NCBI RefSeq assembly: GCF_024746795.1
Contig: NZ_CP080524.1
Coordinates: forward strand, 2,582,001-2,646,000
Direction of reading: 5' to 3'
Length of the DNA: 64,000 bases
Origin: Mesorhizobium sp. AR10
GTDB taxonomy: Bacteria > Pseudomonadota > Alphaproteobacteria > Rhizobiales > Rhizobiaceae
In this document: one piece after another, positions 26,886 to 34,933 of the stretch
How the letters are laid out: each line of letters opens with the position of its first letter
Position numbering within the stretch: position 1 is the first letter of the stretch
Position numbers and translations under genes: made by a program
Notes under the pieces: generated by a model
What the model saw: only the letters and a program-made list of their open reading frames with translations
Told to the model about the DNA's origin: nothing
Database searches by the model: none

Positions 26886-27908
26886 TCAGGCCGCCAGCTT
26901 GCGCGTCGTGCCGAGGGCCTCTTGGACCGTATCCAGAAACATTTCGGCGCAGGCCTTCCAACTGTAGCGCATGGCGCGTTCGCGGGCCTCGGCGCGGTCG
27001 ACATTGAGCGCGATGAGTGACGCTTCACGCAGATCGGTGGACACCGCGCCGCCGATGCCGTCACCGACGATGTCGATCGGTCCGGTCACCGGATAGGCGG
27101 CGACCGGCGTGCCGCTGGCCAGCGCCTCGATGATGACGTTGCCGAACGTGTCGGTGCGGCTTGGAAAGACGAAGACATCGGCCGACGCGTAGATTTCGGC
27201 GAGTTCGTCGTTGGGACGGTGGCCGAGGAAATGCGCATCGGGATATCTGGCCTTGAGCTTTGAAAGCTCTGGTCCCTCACCGACGACGACCTTGCTGCCG
27301 GGCAGGTCGAGATCGAGGAAGGCGGTCAGGTTCTTTTCGATGGCGACGCGGCCGACGCAGAGGAAGATCGGCCCCGGAAATCCCAGATCCTTCCGCTTTT
27401 CCGGCCGGAAATGGTCGATATCGACGCCGCGCGTCCATGGCCTGAGCTTGGTGAATCCGCGCGCGGCAAGGTCGTCCGCCAGCGACTGGGTGGCGACCAG
27501 CGTGCCTTGTCCGGAATTGTGGAAATCGCGCAGCCAGCGGTAGGCCCAGCTTTCAGGGACGGGCAGGCGTGCGCTCAGATATTCCGGGAAGCGCGTGTGA
27601 TAGCTGGTTGTGAACGGCCGGCCGGCGTGGCGGCAGTAGCGCCGCGCCATCATGCCGAGCGGACCTTCGGTGACGATGTGGATGTGGTCTGCCTTGCGCG
27701 CGTCGATCAGGCGGGCGACATGCCCGGGCGTGGTCAGCGCCAACCTGATGTCGGGATAGGTCGGCAGGGGCAGAGTGCGAAAGATATTCGGCGTCAGAAA
27801 GTCCGCCTCGACGTCAAAAGACTTCAGCGTTTCCGAGAGCCGCTCCAGCGTGTGGACGACGCCGTTGACTTGCGGACGCCAGGCGTCGGTGACCATCAGA
27901 ATGCGCAT
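26886..27908 (-). CDS. GT4-family glycosyltransferase (mannosyltransferase-like)
   Basis: The 340-residue cytoplasmic GT-B enzyme begins MRILMVTDAWRPQVNGVVHTLERL, the opening typical of MgtA/PimB-type GDP-mannose-dependent transferases. It has a donor-site E-x7-E-like segment near PSRTDTFGNVIIEALASGTPVAAYPV. A glycolipid product is plausible (rhizobia make glycosyl diacylglycerols), but the substrates are not established. Confidence 0.85.
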   Translation of the reverse strand: MRILMVTDAWRPQVNGVVHTLERLSETLKSFDVEADFLTPNIFRTLPLPTYPDIRLALTTPGHVARLIDARKADHIHIVTEGPLGMMARRYCRHAGRPFTTSYHTRFPEYLSARLPVPESWAYRWLRDFHNSGQGTLVATQSLADDLAARGFTKLRPWTRGVDIDHFRPEKRKDLGFPGPIFLCVGRVAIEKNLTAFLDLDLPGSKVVVGEGPELSKLKARYPDAHFLGHRPNDELAEIYASADVFVFPSRTDTFGNVIIEALASGTPVAAYPVTGPIDIVGDGIGGAVSTDLREASLIALNVDRAEARERAMRYSWKACAEMFLDTVQEALGTTRKLAA

Positions 27909-28144
27909 GGCGGTCCTTTGCCCAGGAGATCGTCGTCGGTGGCCTTGATGCGATGCCGGAACGGCGACCAGGCCGCCGCTCGCGCTTCGCTCCTGCGCAC
28001 CCGGATGGGCGTTGCGTCGAAGGGGGACTGCGAGGCCGAATCAATATGGATCGCGCGCTTCATGCGCGCTCTTCAACATGGTTTCATGACGGGCGGATGA
28101 AGGCGCAACCCGCAAGTGCATTGCGGGACGAGCTTAGGTTCAGG

Positions 28145-29560
28145 TCAGGCGGGAACCTTGATCACGGCGCGCAAGCCGCCGAGCGGGCTGTCGTCCAGCA
28201 CGATGTCACCGCCATGGCTGCGAGCGATGTCGCGGGCGATGGACAGGCCAAGTCCCGTGCCGCTGGCGTCGAGGTTGCGGGCCTCGTCAAGCCGCACGAA
28301 AGGCTTGAACACGTGCTCGCGCTTTTCGGGCGGAATGCCCGGGCCGTCATCGTCAATGGTGACGAGAAGCGAGCCGCGGCCGTGGTTGGCGGTGATCTCC
28401 ACGGTCCTTGCATAACGGAAGGCATTGCCGACGACGTTGGACAGCAGCCTGGCGAAGGCGTTGGGTCGCACATGCACGTCGGGATCGCCGGCGAGCGCGG
28501 TCGATAGCTTGCGCCTGTGTAGCGTCGCCTCCTCGCCGAGTTTCTGGAAGTAGGCCTGGAGGTCGAAACGGCCGGTGTCTTCCGATGCCTCGCCGCGCGC
28601 AAAGGCCAGATAGCCTTCCAGCATCGACTGCATGTCGTCGATGTCCTGGTCGAGCGCTGCCTTGGTCTCGGCCTTGCCGCCGGTTAGCGCCAGCTGCAGC
28701 TTGAAGCGGGTCAGGATGGTTCTCAGATCATGGCTGACGCCGGTCAGCATCGCGGTGCGCTGTTCGAGCTGGCGTTCGATGCGCTCGCGCATCTGGATGA
28801 AGGCAAAGCCGGCACGGCGAACTTCCTCCGCGCCGCGCGGCCGGAAATCGCGCGGCATTGGCCGGCCCTTACCGAAGCTCTCTGCCGCCTCGGCCAGCGT
28901 CAGGATCGGGCGGATCTGGTTGCGCAGGAAGGGAATGGCGATCATCAACAGCACCAGCGAGGTGCCAACCATCCAGATCAGGAAGATGTGGGTGTTCGAG
29001 GCGTAGGCCTGGCTGCGGCGCACGAAGACGCGCAGCACCTTGCCTTCGAGCTGGACGCGGACCTCGACAATGTTGGAATTGCCGACGGTATCGATCCAGA
29101 ACGGGCGGTTGATCTGGCGGGTGATCTCGGTTGAGAGAACGTCATCCAGAATCGAGAAAAAAGGCTTTGGACCGGGCGCCGGCAGTGGATCGGGCGGCAG
29201 CAAGTCGACCTTCAACTGCATGCGGTCCTGCGCAATGCGGATCACATTGGCGTAGTCGGCATCGTGCGGATAGGTCTCTATCAGGTCGATGATGGCGGCA
29301 ATGTCGCGCACGGTGGCCTGCGACAGGCGCTGCGTCACCGTCTGCCAGTGGCGTTCCATGAAGACGAAGGCGACGACCGATTGCAGCAGGATCATCGGCG
29401 CGATGACGATGATCAGGGAGCGGGCATAGAGCCTCTTTGGCATGTAAAGTGCGACGAGGCGCCAGAACCGTTTCCAGGCGCGCGGCATTGCCCTCAGCGT
29501 TCGCATGGCGCGAGCGCTCAAGCCGCCATTTCCTGGCCGTTCCAGTTGCGTGGTCGCCAT
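28145..29560 (-). CDS. Membrane sensor histidine kinase (EnvZ-like), orphaned
   Basis: The 471-residue kinase has two membrane helices (residues about 47-68 and 191-212) around a periplasmic loop of about 120 residues, a HAMP domain, an H-box GVSHDLRTILTRFKLQL with phospho-acceptor His277, an N-box NVVGNAFRYA, and G boxes DDDGPGIP and GTGLGLSIA. The usual Pro after DLRT is Ile, as in some alphaproteobacterial kinases. No response regulator gene is next to it; the sequence just upstream of its start is where the patchwork island begins, so the partner gene may have been lost or separated. Confidence 0.92.
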   Translation of the reverse strand: MATTQLERPGNGGLSARAMRTLRAMPRAWKRFWRLVALYMPKRLYARSLIIVIAPMILLQSVVAFVFMERHWQTVTQRLSQATVRDIAAIIDLIETYPHDADYANVIRIAQDRMQLKVDLLPPDPLPAPGPKPFFSILDDVLSTEITRQINRPFWIDTVGNSNIVEVRVQLEGKVLRVFVRRSQAYASNTHIFLIWMVGTSLVLLMIAIPFLRNQIRPILTLAEAAESFGKGRPMPRDFRPRGAEEVRRAGFAFIQMRERIERQLEQRTAMLTGVSHDLRTILTRFKLQLALTGGKAETKAALDQDIDDMQSMLEGYLAFARGEASEDTGRFDLQAYFQKLGEEATLHRRKLSTALAGDPDVHVRPNAFARLLSNVVGNAFRYARTVEITANHGRGSLLVTIDDDGPGIPPEKREHVFKPFVRLDEARNLDASGTGLGLSIARDIARSHGGDIVLDDSPLGGLRAVIKVPA

Positions 29561-30093
29561 ACGTCTTTTCGCTTATCTACGGCCGTTCAGCAGGGAGACC
29601 GCAGGTGGCATTCTATTCCACGCTGAGCCGTTCTGGAACAGCCGTGGCAGTTCAAGTGGTTAGGCTGTCAAACGATCGATTGCCGATCATTGACAACAAA
29701 GGCTTTATTCCCAAATTGTCAAACCCATTAGGCTTTCGTGCTGGCCCTTCGCCGAAGAGATGTTGAAGCTCATATAGACCATTTCCTCGAACTCAAAAGG
29801 ACTGAGGTTCACCTCCAGAAGATGTCCTTTCGACAGCGTGTGCGTGTGTAGGCGCGGATCTGAGACGCGCAAGATGGGATGAAGGCGATCGCCGGGCGAG
29901 AGCCAGCTACGAGCCAATGCGGGCTACGTGTCCGGCCGCTTTGCGCCGCATCTCGGCCGTTCAGAGAAACGATCGCCGATCCCAGAAGCTGCCGTAGTTT
30001 CAGGTCCTTGGACGGGCCATCGTGAACGACCGACACTAGCTTCATCTATCTGGCGATACCTAATCCTCGCCGAGTCACACGCCAGATTGCAGT
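29561..30093. other. Non-conserved stretch at the left edge of the island
   Basis: These 533 bases hold only short overlapping open frames (for example 29705-29917 on the minus strand, 70 codons) that I do not recognise. The region marks the change from conserved backbone to patchy accessory DNA. Confidence 0.4.
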
Positions 30094-31890
30094 TCAGTCT
30101 CTGAACGCTCTAGCGAAGTAATCGAAAATCGGTTTGATCACGTAGCTGGCCGGCGAACGGCTCTTCGTCGTGAGAAACGCTTCAACCGGCATTCCCGATA
30201 TTAGCTTGACATCACCAAGCTTGTGCAATTCTTCTTCAATCAGCGACACGTCGACAAAGTAGTAGAACGCTTGGGTGCGTTCATCGAGAAACGCATCCGC
30301 CGATATAGCCGTCACCCGCCCCTCAATGATCGGCGTCGACCGTCGGTTGAATGTGGTGAACCTAAGTCCAGCTTCCTGACCTATGTGAACCTGATCGATG
30401 TCCCTCCCTTCCACGCGCACTACGACTAACGTCGGTTCGCCGTCTGGGACGATATACATGATCGGTTTCGCAGCTTCGATAACTGATCGCGGCCCAAGTA
30501 TCTTGGAATCAAAAACCATTCCGCTTACCGGAGTCCTAACATCTAGATTGCCCAAATTATGGAGAATGGAACTTCTGATTTCTATGAGCTTCTTCGATTG
30601 CTGTCTTAGAAGGTTTATTTTGTCTGCGCCAAGATCCTTTATCTCCAATGGAATCGCGTTCAGCTTAAGTTCCTGCTCGGCTAACTTTCCATTTAGCTCG
30701 GCAACTTGCGCCGTCAGAGTACCGAACTCGCCCTTTGCTGTAATAACTTCCTTCTGCAGGGTTGTCACGATCGTCTTCGTAATGAGCCCTTTATCCAGCT
30801 TCTGGATGGAGCCGGCAAGTTCGTCACTGGAGAATGCAAGCTCTTCGCGCTTAGCGTCGAGGGCAGCCTGTACCCCAAGGGCCTCATTACGGATTTGATT
30901 TGTCTGCTCCCGTAAGAGCGAGACCTGGGTGACGAGCGAGTCGTAGTGCGCGTCAAGCTGACGCTGCTGATGGTCCAGCAATGGCTTAAGGCCCGGATTG
31001 GTCATGACGGCCTCTTGCAAAACGGGATGGAGCGAAAGCTCCTTGCGATCATCCAACACGGCTTCCAATCGGGCCTCGTTAGCGAGGATTTCGAACAGCT
31101 CGCCCTCGACCGTGGCAAGTTCCGAACGAAGCGAAGAGTCGTCAAGCCTTAAAACAACGTCACCGCTCCTCACCTGGTCGCCGTTATTCGCAAGGATCGC
31201 GGCGACCACACCACCGACCTGGTGTTGAACCGCGATGCGATTGGCCGATGCCTGCACCTGCCCCGTGCCTATGACGGCGCCGGATATGTTGAACGTTGCA
31301 GCCCATGCAAAAACAAGGCCGAACAATCCCACCATGGCCGCTAGACCAATTCCGAGCGGTTTTCGAATGGTCCACGAGCGCCGGTTGCGTTTGTCTGGAC
31401 CTAGCATGCCGATCAGTTTTCCTCGTCTGATTTGCCCATCTTCTCGAGCAATTTCGGCTCGCCGAGCGGTTCGATCACACGCCATTCCTCGTCCGAGGAT
31501 GCTTTCTTGCGAAAGGTCTGTGCCGAAGGCTCCTGACTTAGCATCGTGGTCACTCGACCGACTTCCAGCTAGTCCTGTTATTTCAAGCACATAAGCTTGC
31601 TCTGCCGGCGTTCCCGATTTCTGCAGTCTATCGTCATCTGTTCCGGATGAACATAAGATCGCTTGCCTGGTATTCGAACTGTCCGCGAACGTGAGCTCCG
31701 TTTCGACCCCCCAGATTGCATTTTCTAGGTCGCGCAGCGTCCTTTCCGATACTGAAGGTGGCGCGTTCAATAAAGCGAGCTTCTTAGCTACTGCGGTTCG
31801 GGCCCGTTCATATACCTTTTGGCGCATCGCTGGCGAGTGATCGTCAAGGCCATTGATGGCATTCCGCAACAACGCAACTAGGTCCGCCAA
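30094..31890 (-). CDS. HlyD-family type I secretion adaptor with long N-terminal extension
   Basis: The 598-residue periplasmic adaptor (membrane fusion protein) should link an inner-membrane ABC exporter to a TolC-like channel. A cytoplasmic head of about 175 residues precedes the single membrane helix (residues about 178-200). Then come the lipoyl halves (QHQVGGVVAAILANNGDQVRSGDVVLRLDD), a long alpha-hairpin coiled coil (residues about 280-450), and the C-terminal HlyD barrel (RTPVSGMVFDSKILG...). Classic HlyD proteins are 430-480 residues with a short cytoplasmic tail, so the head is extra. Its opening MADLVALLRNAINGLDD looks like a separate helical module. The nearest ABC partner is at 38650. 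Confidence 0.9.
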   Translation of the reverse strand: MADLVALLRNAINGLDDHSPAMRQKVYERARTAVAKKLALLNAPPSVSERTLRDLENAIWGVETELTFADSSNTRQAILCSSGTDDDRLQKSGTPAEQAYVLEITGLAGSRSSDHDAKSGAFGTDLSQESILGRGMACDRTARRAEIAREDGQIRRGKLIGMLGPDKRNRRSWTIRKPLGIGLAAMVGLFGLVFAWAATFNISGAVIGTGQVQASANRIAVQHQVGGVVAAILANNGDQVRSGDVVLRLDDSSLRSELATVEGELFEILANEARLEAVLDDRKELSLHPVLQEAVMTNPGLKPLLDHQQRQLDAHYDSLVTQVSLLREQTNQIRNEALGVQAALDAKREELAFSSDELAGSIQKLDKGLITKTIVTTLQKEVITAKGEFGTLTAQVAELNGKLAEQELKLNAIPLEIKDLGADKINLLRQQSKKLIEIRSSILHNLGNLDVRTPVSGMVFDSKILGPRSVIEAAKPIMYIVPDGEPTLVVVRVEGRDIDQVHIGQEAGLRFTTFNRRSTPIIEGRVTAISADAFLDERTQAFYYFVDVSLIEEELHKLGDVKLISGMPVEAFLTTKSRSPASYVIKPIFDYFARAFRD

Positions 31891-32320
31891 TTCCCGCCTC
31901 CATCAGCTATCGTGCCCTGAAAATGGGTCGGAGTGTCAACAAAGATTTTAGTCGAATTGAGCGCTAAGCCAATCCCTTGCGTTCAACGCGCTGCTCAAGT
32001 GAACAGATCAGGGCGTAAGTACGATCCGGCCAGTTTCATCGGCGCTTGTGGTTCCCCTTTGCGATGGGACTCCCTCAAGACACCGTACGCCTCACGGTGG
32101 TGGTGGGTTGGCCGGCCGTCGTTGAGTAGTTCCACGGGCCGTTTACCAGACTCGTTCTAGATAGGTGTCACGAAGCGGCGGTTTTTTGTTGTTGGTACAC
32201 GAATTGCAGCCCGGCACACGAATTGCAGCCCTGAGTTGGTCTAGAAATGATGCGTCCCATCAACAAGTAGGGGGCCGATTGCCATCATGACAATCGACGC
32301 CCTCATCACCACTGGGGCCG
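31891..32320. other. Gene-poor stretch with decayed sequence
   Basis: The stretch holds the upstream region of the HlyD gene and a pair of short direct repeats near 32200. No supportable gene is present. Confidence 0.35.
32197..32231. repeat. 16-bp direct repeat pair, possible insertion-sequence end
   Basis: ACACGAATTGCAGCCC occurs at 32197-32212 and again at 32216-32231. IS21-family elements carry multiple short direct copies near their ends, so this may be the remnant of such an end. No istA or istB gene is visible. Confidence 0.45.
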
Positions 32321-33012
32321 CTGGAGCGCCTGCGGCTCAAGCTGACGCGCGCAAGGGAAGCCGCTGAAGCGCAGCAGAGCACCCTTGCCGCGCTCGGGCC
32401 CGACTCGCCGGGCAAGGCAGTCGCCACGTTCGGGCGCCTAATGGTCGAACAGGCACCCGTGGCGCTCACCGATACGGTGGACTTGCGCCGGCTGGTCGAC
32501 GAGATGCTGGCGGAATGCCGCGAGGAGAATCTGCGGCTCTCGCTCGTTACGCTGGATGCCGAAATGCGGTCGCACGGACTAGGCCTGGCGCATACGCATG
32601 TCCGGCTGAACGCCACGCAGGTCCACAACGCGATCCGCAGCCAAGTCGGGCTGGTCACCTCGCCCAGCGACCCGACGCACCGGCGGTCCTACTTGGCGGC
32701 GGTAAACGATCTCCTCAACGCGGTAGAGCCGCGATCAGTCAGCTACGGCTCCATCCTGTCGGAAGATGCCTCGGCGCGGCGTCTCTTCATGATCGTCGCG
32801 CAGATGGTGAAGCACATCGATGCGGCGACGCCAGTACATTTCCTGATCGCGGAAACGGAGTCCGGCTTCACCCTTCTGGCCGCGCAATATTTCGCTCGGC
32901 TGTTCGGCGGCCCGCACTTCCGCGCCTATGTGGAGCGGCTGGGACGTCTCACCATCCCGTTCGGCTTCTCCGATTCCGGGCGTTATCTCGGCCAGATGGG
33001 CGCTACGGCTCC
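32321..33012 (+). pseudogene. ppc: Phosphoenolpyruvate carboxylase fragment
   Basis: The reading frame matches the central part of a PEP carboxylase: LVTLDAEMRSHGLGLAHTHVRLNA, IVAQMVKHIDAATPVHFLIAETESG and FGFSDSGRYLGQM. The first and last thirds of the enzyme (normally about 900 residues) are missing. About 25-30 residues are also deleted between YFARLFGG and PHFRAYVERL. The frame then runs into unrelated sequence. It cannot make a working carboxylase. Confidence 0.8.
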
Positions 33013-33113
33013 GCCGAACTGCTCGACGACGGCTCGATCGAGATCACATTCGCCTATCACAACGGCGATGAGGCTATCCTCAAAGCCAAACGCAACCATT
33101 CTTCAACAGCCTG

Positions 33114-33653
33114 CTAGCGCTCGCGCGGTAACGAGGCTTTTCCCTCGCCAAGCGCGCGCTGCATCAACAGTATGTCAAGCCATCGCCCGTGCTTAAAGGC
33201 GGAGCCTTCGATCAGGCCGACTTGTCGAAATCCGAGACGGTCATGCAATCTGACCGACGACGGGTTCTCCGTTCCGCCCGCGATCAGGGCGATCATCTGT
33301 CTGAATCCCCGTCCTTCGCAGAGCTTGATCAACTCGCTCAGGAGCACTCGACCGACACCGGCGCCCTGCGCATCAGGAGCAATGTAGATGCTGTCCTCGA
33401 CCAAGAAGCGATAGGCTGGGTGCGTGCGGTAGCGGCCGGTATAAGCGTAGCCGATGACGGCGTCATCCCGGATGGCCACGATATGCGGATAGCCCTTGCC
33501 AACGCGGTTTCGCCAGCGGCGGGCCATCTCGGTTACGTCCGGCACTTCCAATTCAAATGATCCGGCACCGGCGCGAACCGCTTCGCTGTAGATCGCCGTA
33601 ATGGCGGGCAGATCGGTCTCGGCTGTTCGGCGGACCAGGATATCGCGCGGCAT
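33114..33653 (-). CDS. GNAT-family N-acetyltransferase (phosphinothricin acetyltransferase-like)
   Basis: The 179-residue protein matches the Pat/Bar group: ILVRRTAETDLPAITAIYSEAV at the start, SIYIAPDAQGAGVGRVLLSELI for acetyl-CoA binding (Q/R-x-x-G-x-G/A), and IALIAGGTENPSSVRLHDRLGF near the end. Members acetylate glutamine-synthetase inhibitors or Met sulfoximine-type amino acids. It appears intact among gene fragments. Confidence 0.88.
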   Translation of the reverse strand: MPRDILVRRTAETDLPAITAIYSEAVRAGAGSFELEVPDVTEMARRWRNRVGKGYPHIVAIRDDAVIGYAYTGRYRTHPAYRFLVEDSIYIAPDAQGAGVGRVLLSELIKLCEGRGFRQMIALIAGGTENPSSVRLHDRLGFRQVGLIEGSAFKHGRWLDILLMQRALGEGKASLPRER

Positions 33654-33764
33654 GTACGAACTTTAGCGCCTCGGCGGGCGTCCGTCGACCCCGAAAAGAA
33701 ACGGCGCGCCGAACGCCGCGTCGAAACATCCAAGTCTGCCCAGCCACTATTCGCGGCTGCTTCC

Positions 33765-33925
33765 CTTAACTGCAGCAGGAACATGATCAGGTCGTTGAAG
33801 TCGAGGTAGAGCTGCAGCGCTCCAATAATGGAGGCGTGTGCCGCCGCGATCTGGGTCGACTGCAACGAGGTCGTACGCGTGCTTCAGCCGCTGCATATCG
33901 TAAGCCCTAAGGCCAGCGAAGACGA
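33765..33925 (-). pseudogene. Bax inhibitor-1 (YbhL/YccA) C-terminal fragment, frameshifted
   Basis: On the minus strand AGLRAYDMQRLKHAYDLVA in one frame continues as ASIIGALQLYLDFNDLIMFLLQL in the next. Together they match the last 55 residues of BI-1 proteins such as the copy at 59503-60228 (GLTAYDTQRIKELY, ILGALSLYLDFINLFMLLLQL). A frameshift lies near 33855 and everything upstream is missing. Confidence 0.75.
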
Positions 33926-34175
33926 GTAGGCCAACCCTCTAGACCTACGATCCGCAGACGAAGTCGCTCGAAAGATCGCTAGCAAGAATTTTCGCACAAG
34001 GTCACCGACTATTTCCACCGGGTCGACGCAAGCAGCCCGACGGCCTGGCGAGATCGCTTTGAACACAGGCCAGCGCGCCTTTGTCGGCTTTCCCGACGAG
34101 GTCGCGGACCTCGGATGTGGGCTGCTCGTCAACGAGGGCCTTCAATCGGCGATGGCCCTGCCGATGGTGTCGCGC

Positions 34176-34430
34176 ACGAGGGCGTGCGCTACACCATCGA
34201 CCTGCCCTTGGAGAAAGGAGCGGCGCATGAGCAAGCGCTCATGACCGGGCGGACACGCTGGAGGGGCGCCGGCTCCTTGTGGTCGAGGACGAGTACTTCT
34301 TGGCCGAGGACATCGCGCGAGGGCTTGAAGGAAAGGGGGCGGAGATGGTCGGCCCGGTCGGCAACATCGACGGCGCCTCGACCCTGATCGACGAGACAGA
34401 GCACCTGGACGGCGCGGTGGTGCGGCGAGA
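34176..34430 (+). pseudogene. Histidine kinase tail and receiver-domain fragments
   Basis: EGVRYTIDLPLEKGA (around 34179-34223) resembles the end of an HWE-type histidine kinase. After a frame change, EGRRLLVVEDEYFLAEDIARGL with GAEMVGPVGNIDGA (34261-34400) is the start of a response-regulator receiver domain, including the acidic pocket. Neither part is complete. Confidence 0.65.
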
Positions 34431-34933
34431 TGGCTATCGCCGCCCTCGATCAGCCACTCGGGCGGCGTCTCCGACGACAAGCCCGACAACGCGTGTGCCA
34501 TCTATCGGCCGCAGCCCGTGTGCCTCAACAGTCTAAAAATCGCGCACAATAAATGGCGATTCTTCGCAGAGGCCAGCTTGCAAAGCGCAGATGTGAGGGA
34601 TACCGTGCATTAGTACCTCCTTAAGGGAGGTATCAGGCAATCCCGTCCGATCGTTCCGGGCTACCAGCATGGTCCCCGGAGTATCGTGTGGGTCGCTGGA
34701 CGAACGTTGATTTGCACGACCCGTTAGACGTTGTTCGACCCCATGGGTGTCGAGCCGTGGGCTCGTGCGGTTACGTCGCAACAGTGGGTTGATCCCTAGG
34801 AGATCGGCCTATTTTTTCGTCTTTGCCAGGCGCGGCCCAGTGTAGGCCGACCATTCTCAACATGAACTAGAAACATGAATGTGCTCGCTAACTATGGCGG
34901 CTTCGCCGGCGGCGTGCACTGTGGGAGGTAATA
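34431..34933. other. Upstream region of the acidic repeat gene
   Basis: This non-coding stretch of about 500 bases contains a perfect hairpin TACCTCC / GGAGGTA at 34614-34620 and 34626-34632. It also carries the presumed promoter of the repeat gene. I see no other gene. Confidence 0.4.

Noticed and set aside
29705..30045. Possible transposase remnant (frame with LSPFEFEEMVYMSF)
   Set aside because: I could not match it to any transposase motif, so it was left as unassigned sequence.
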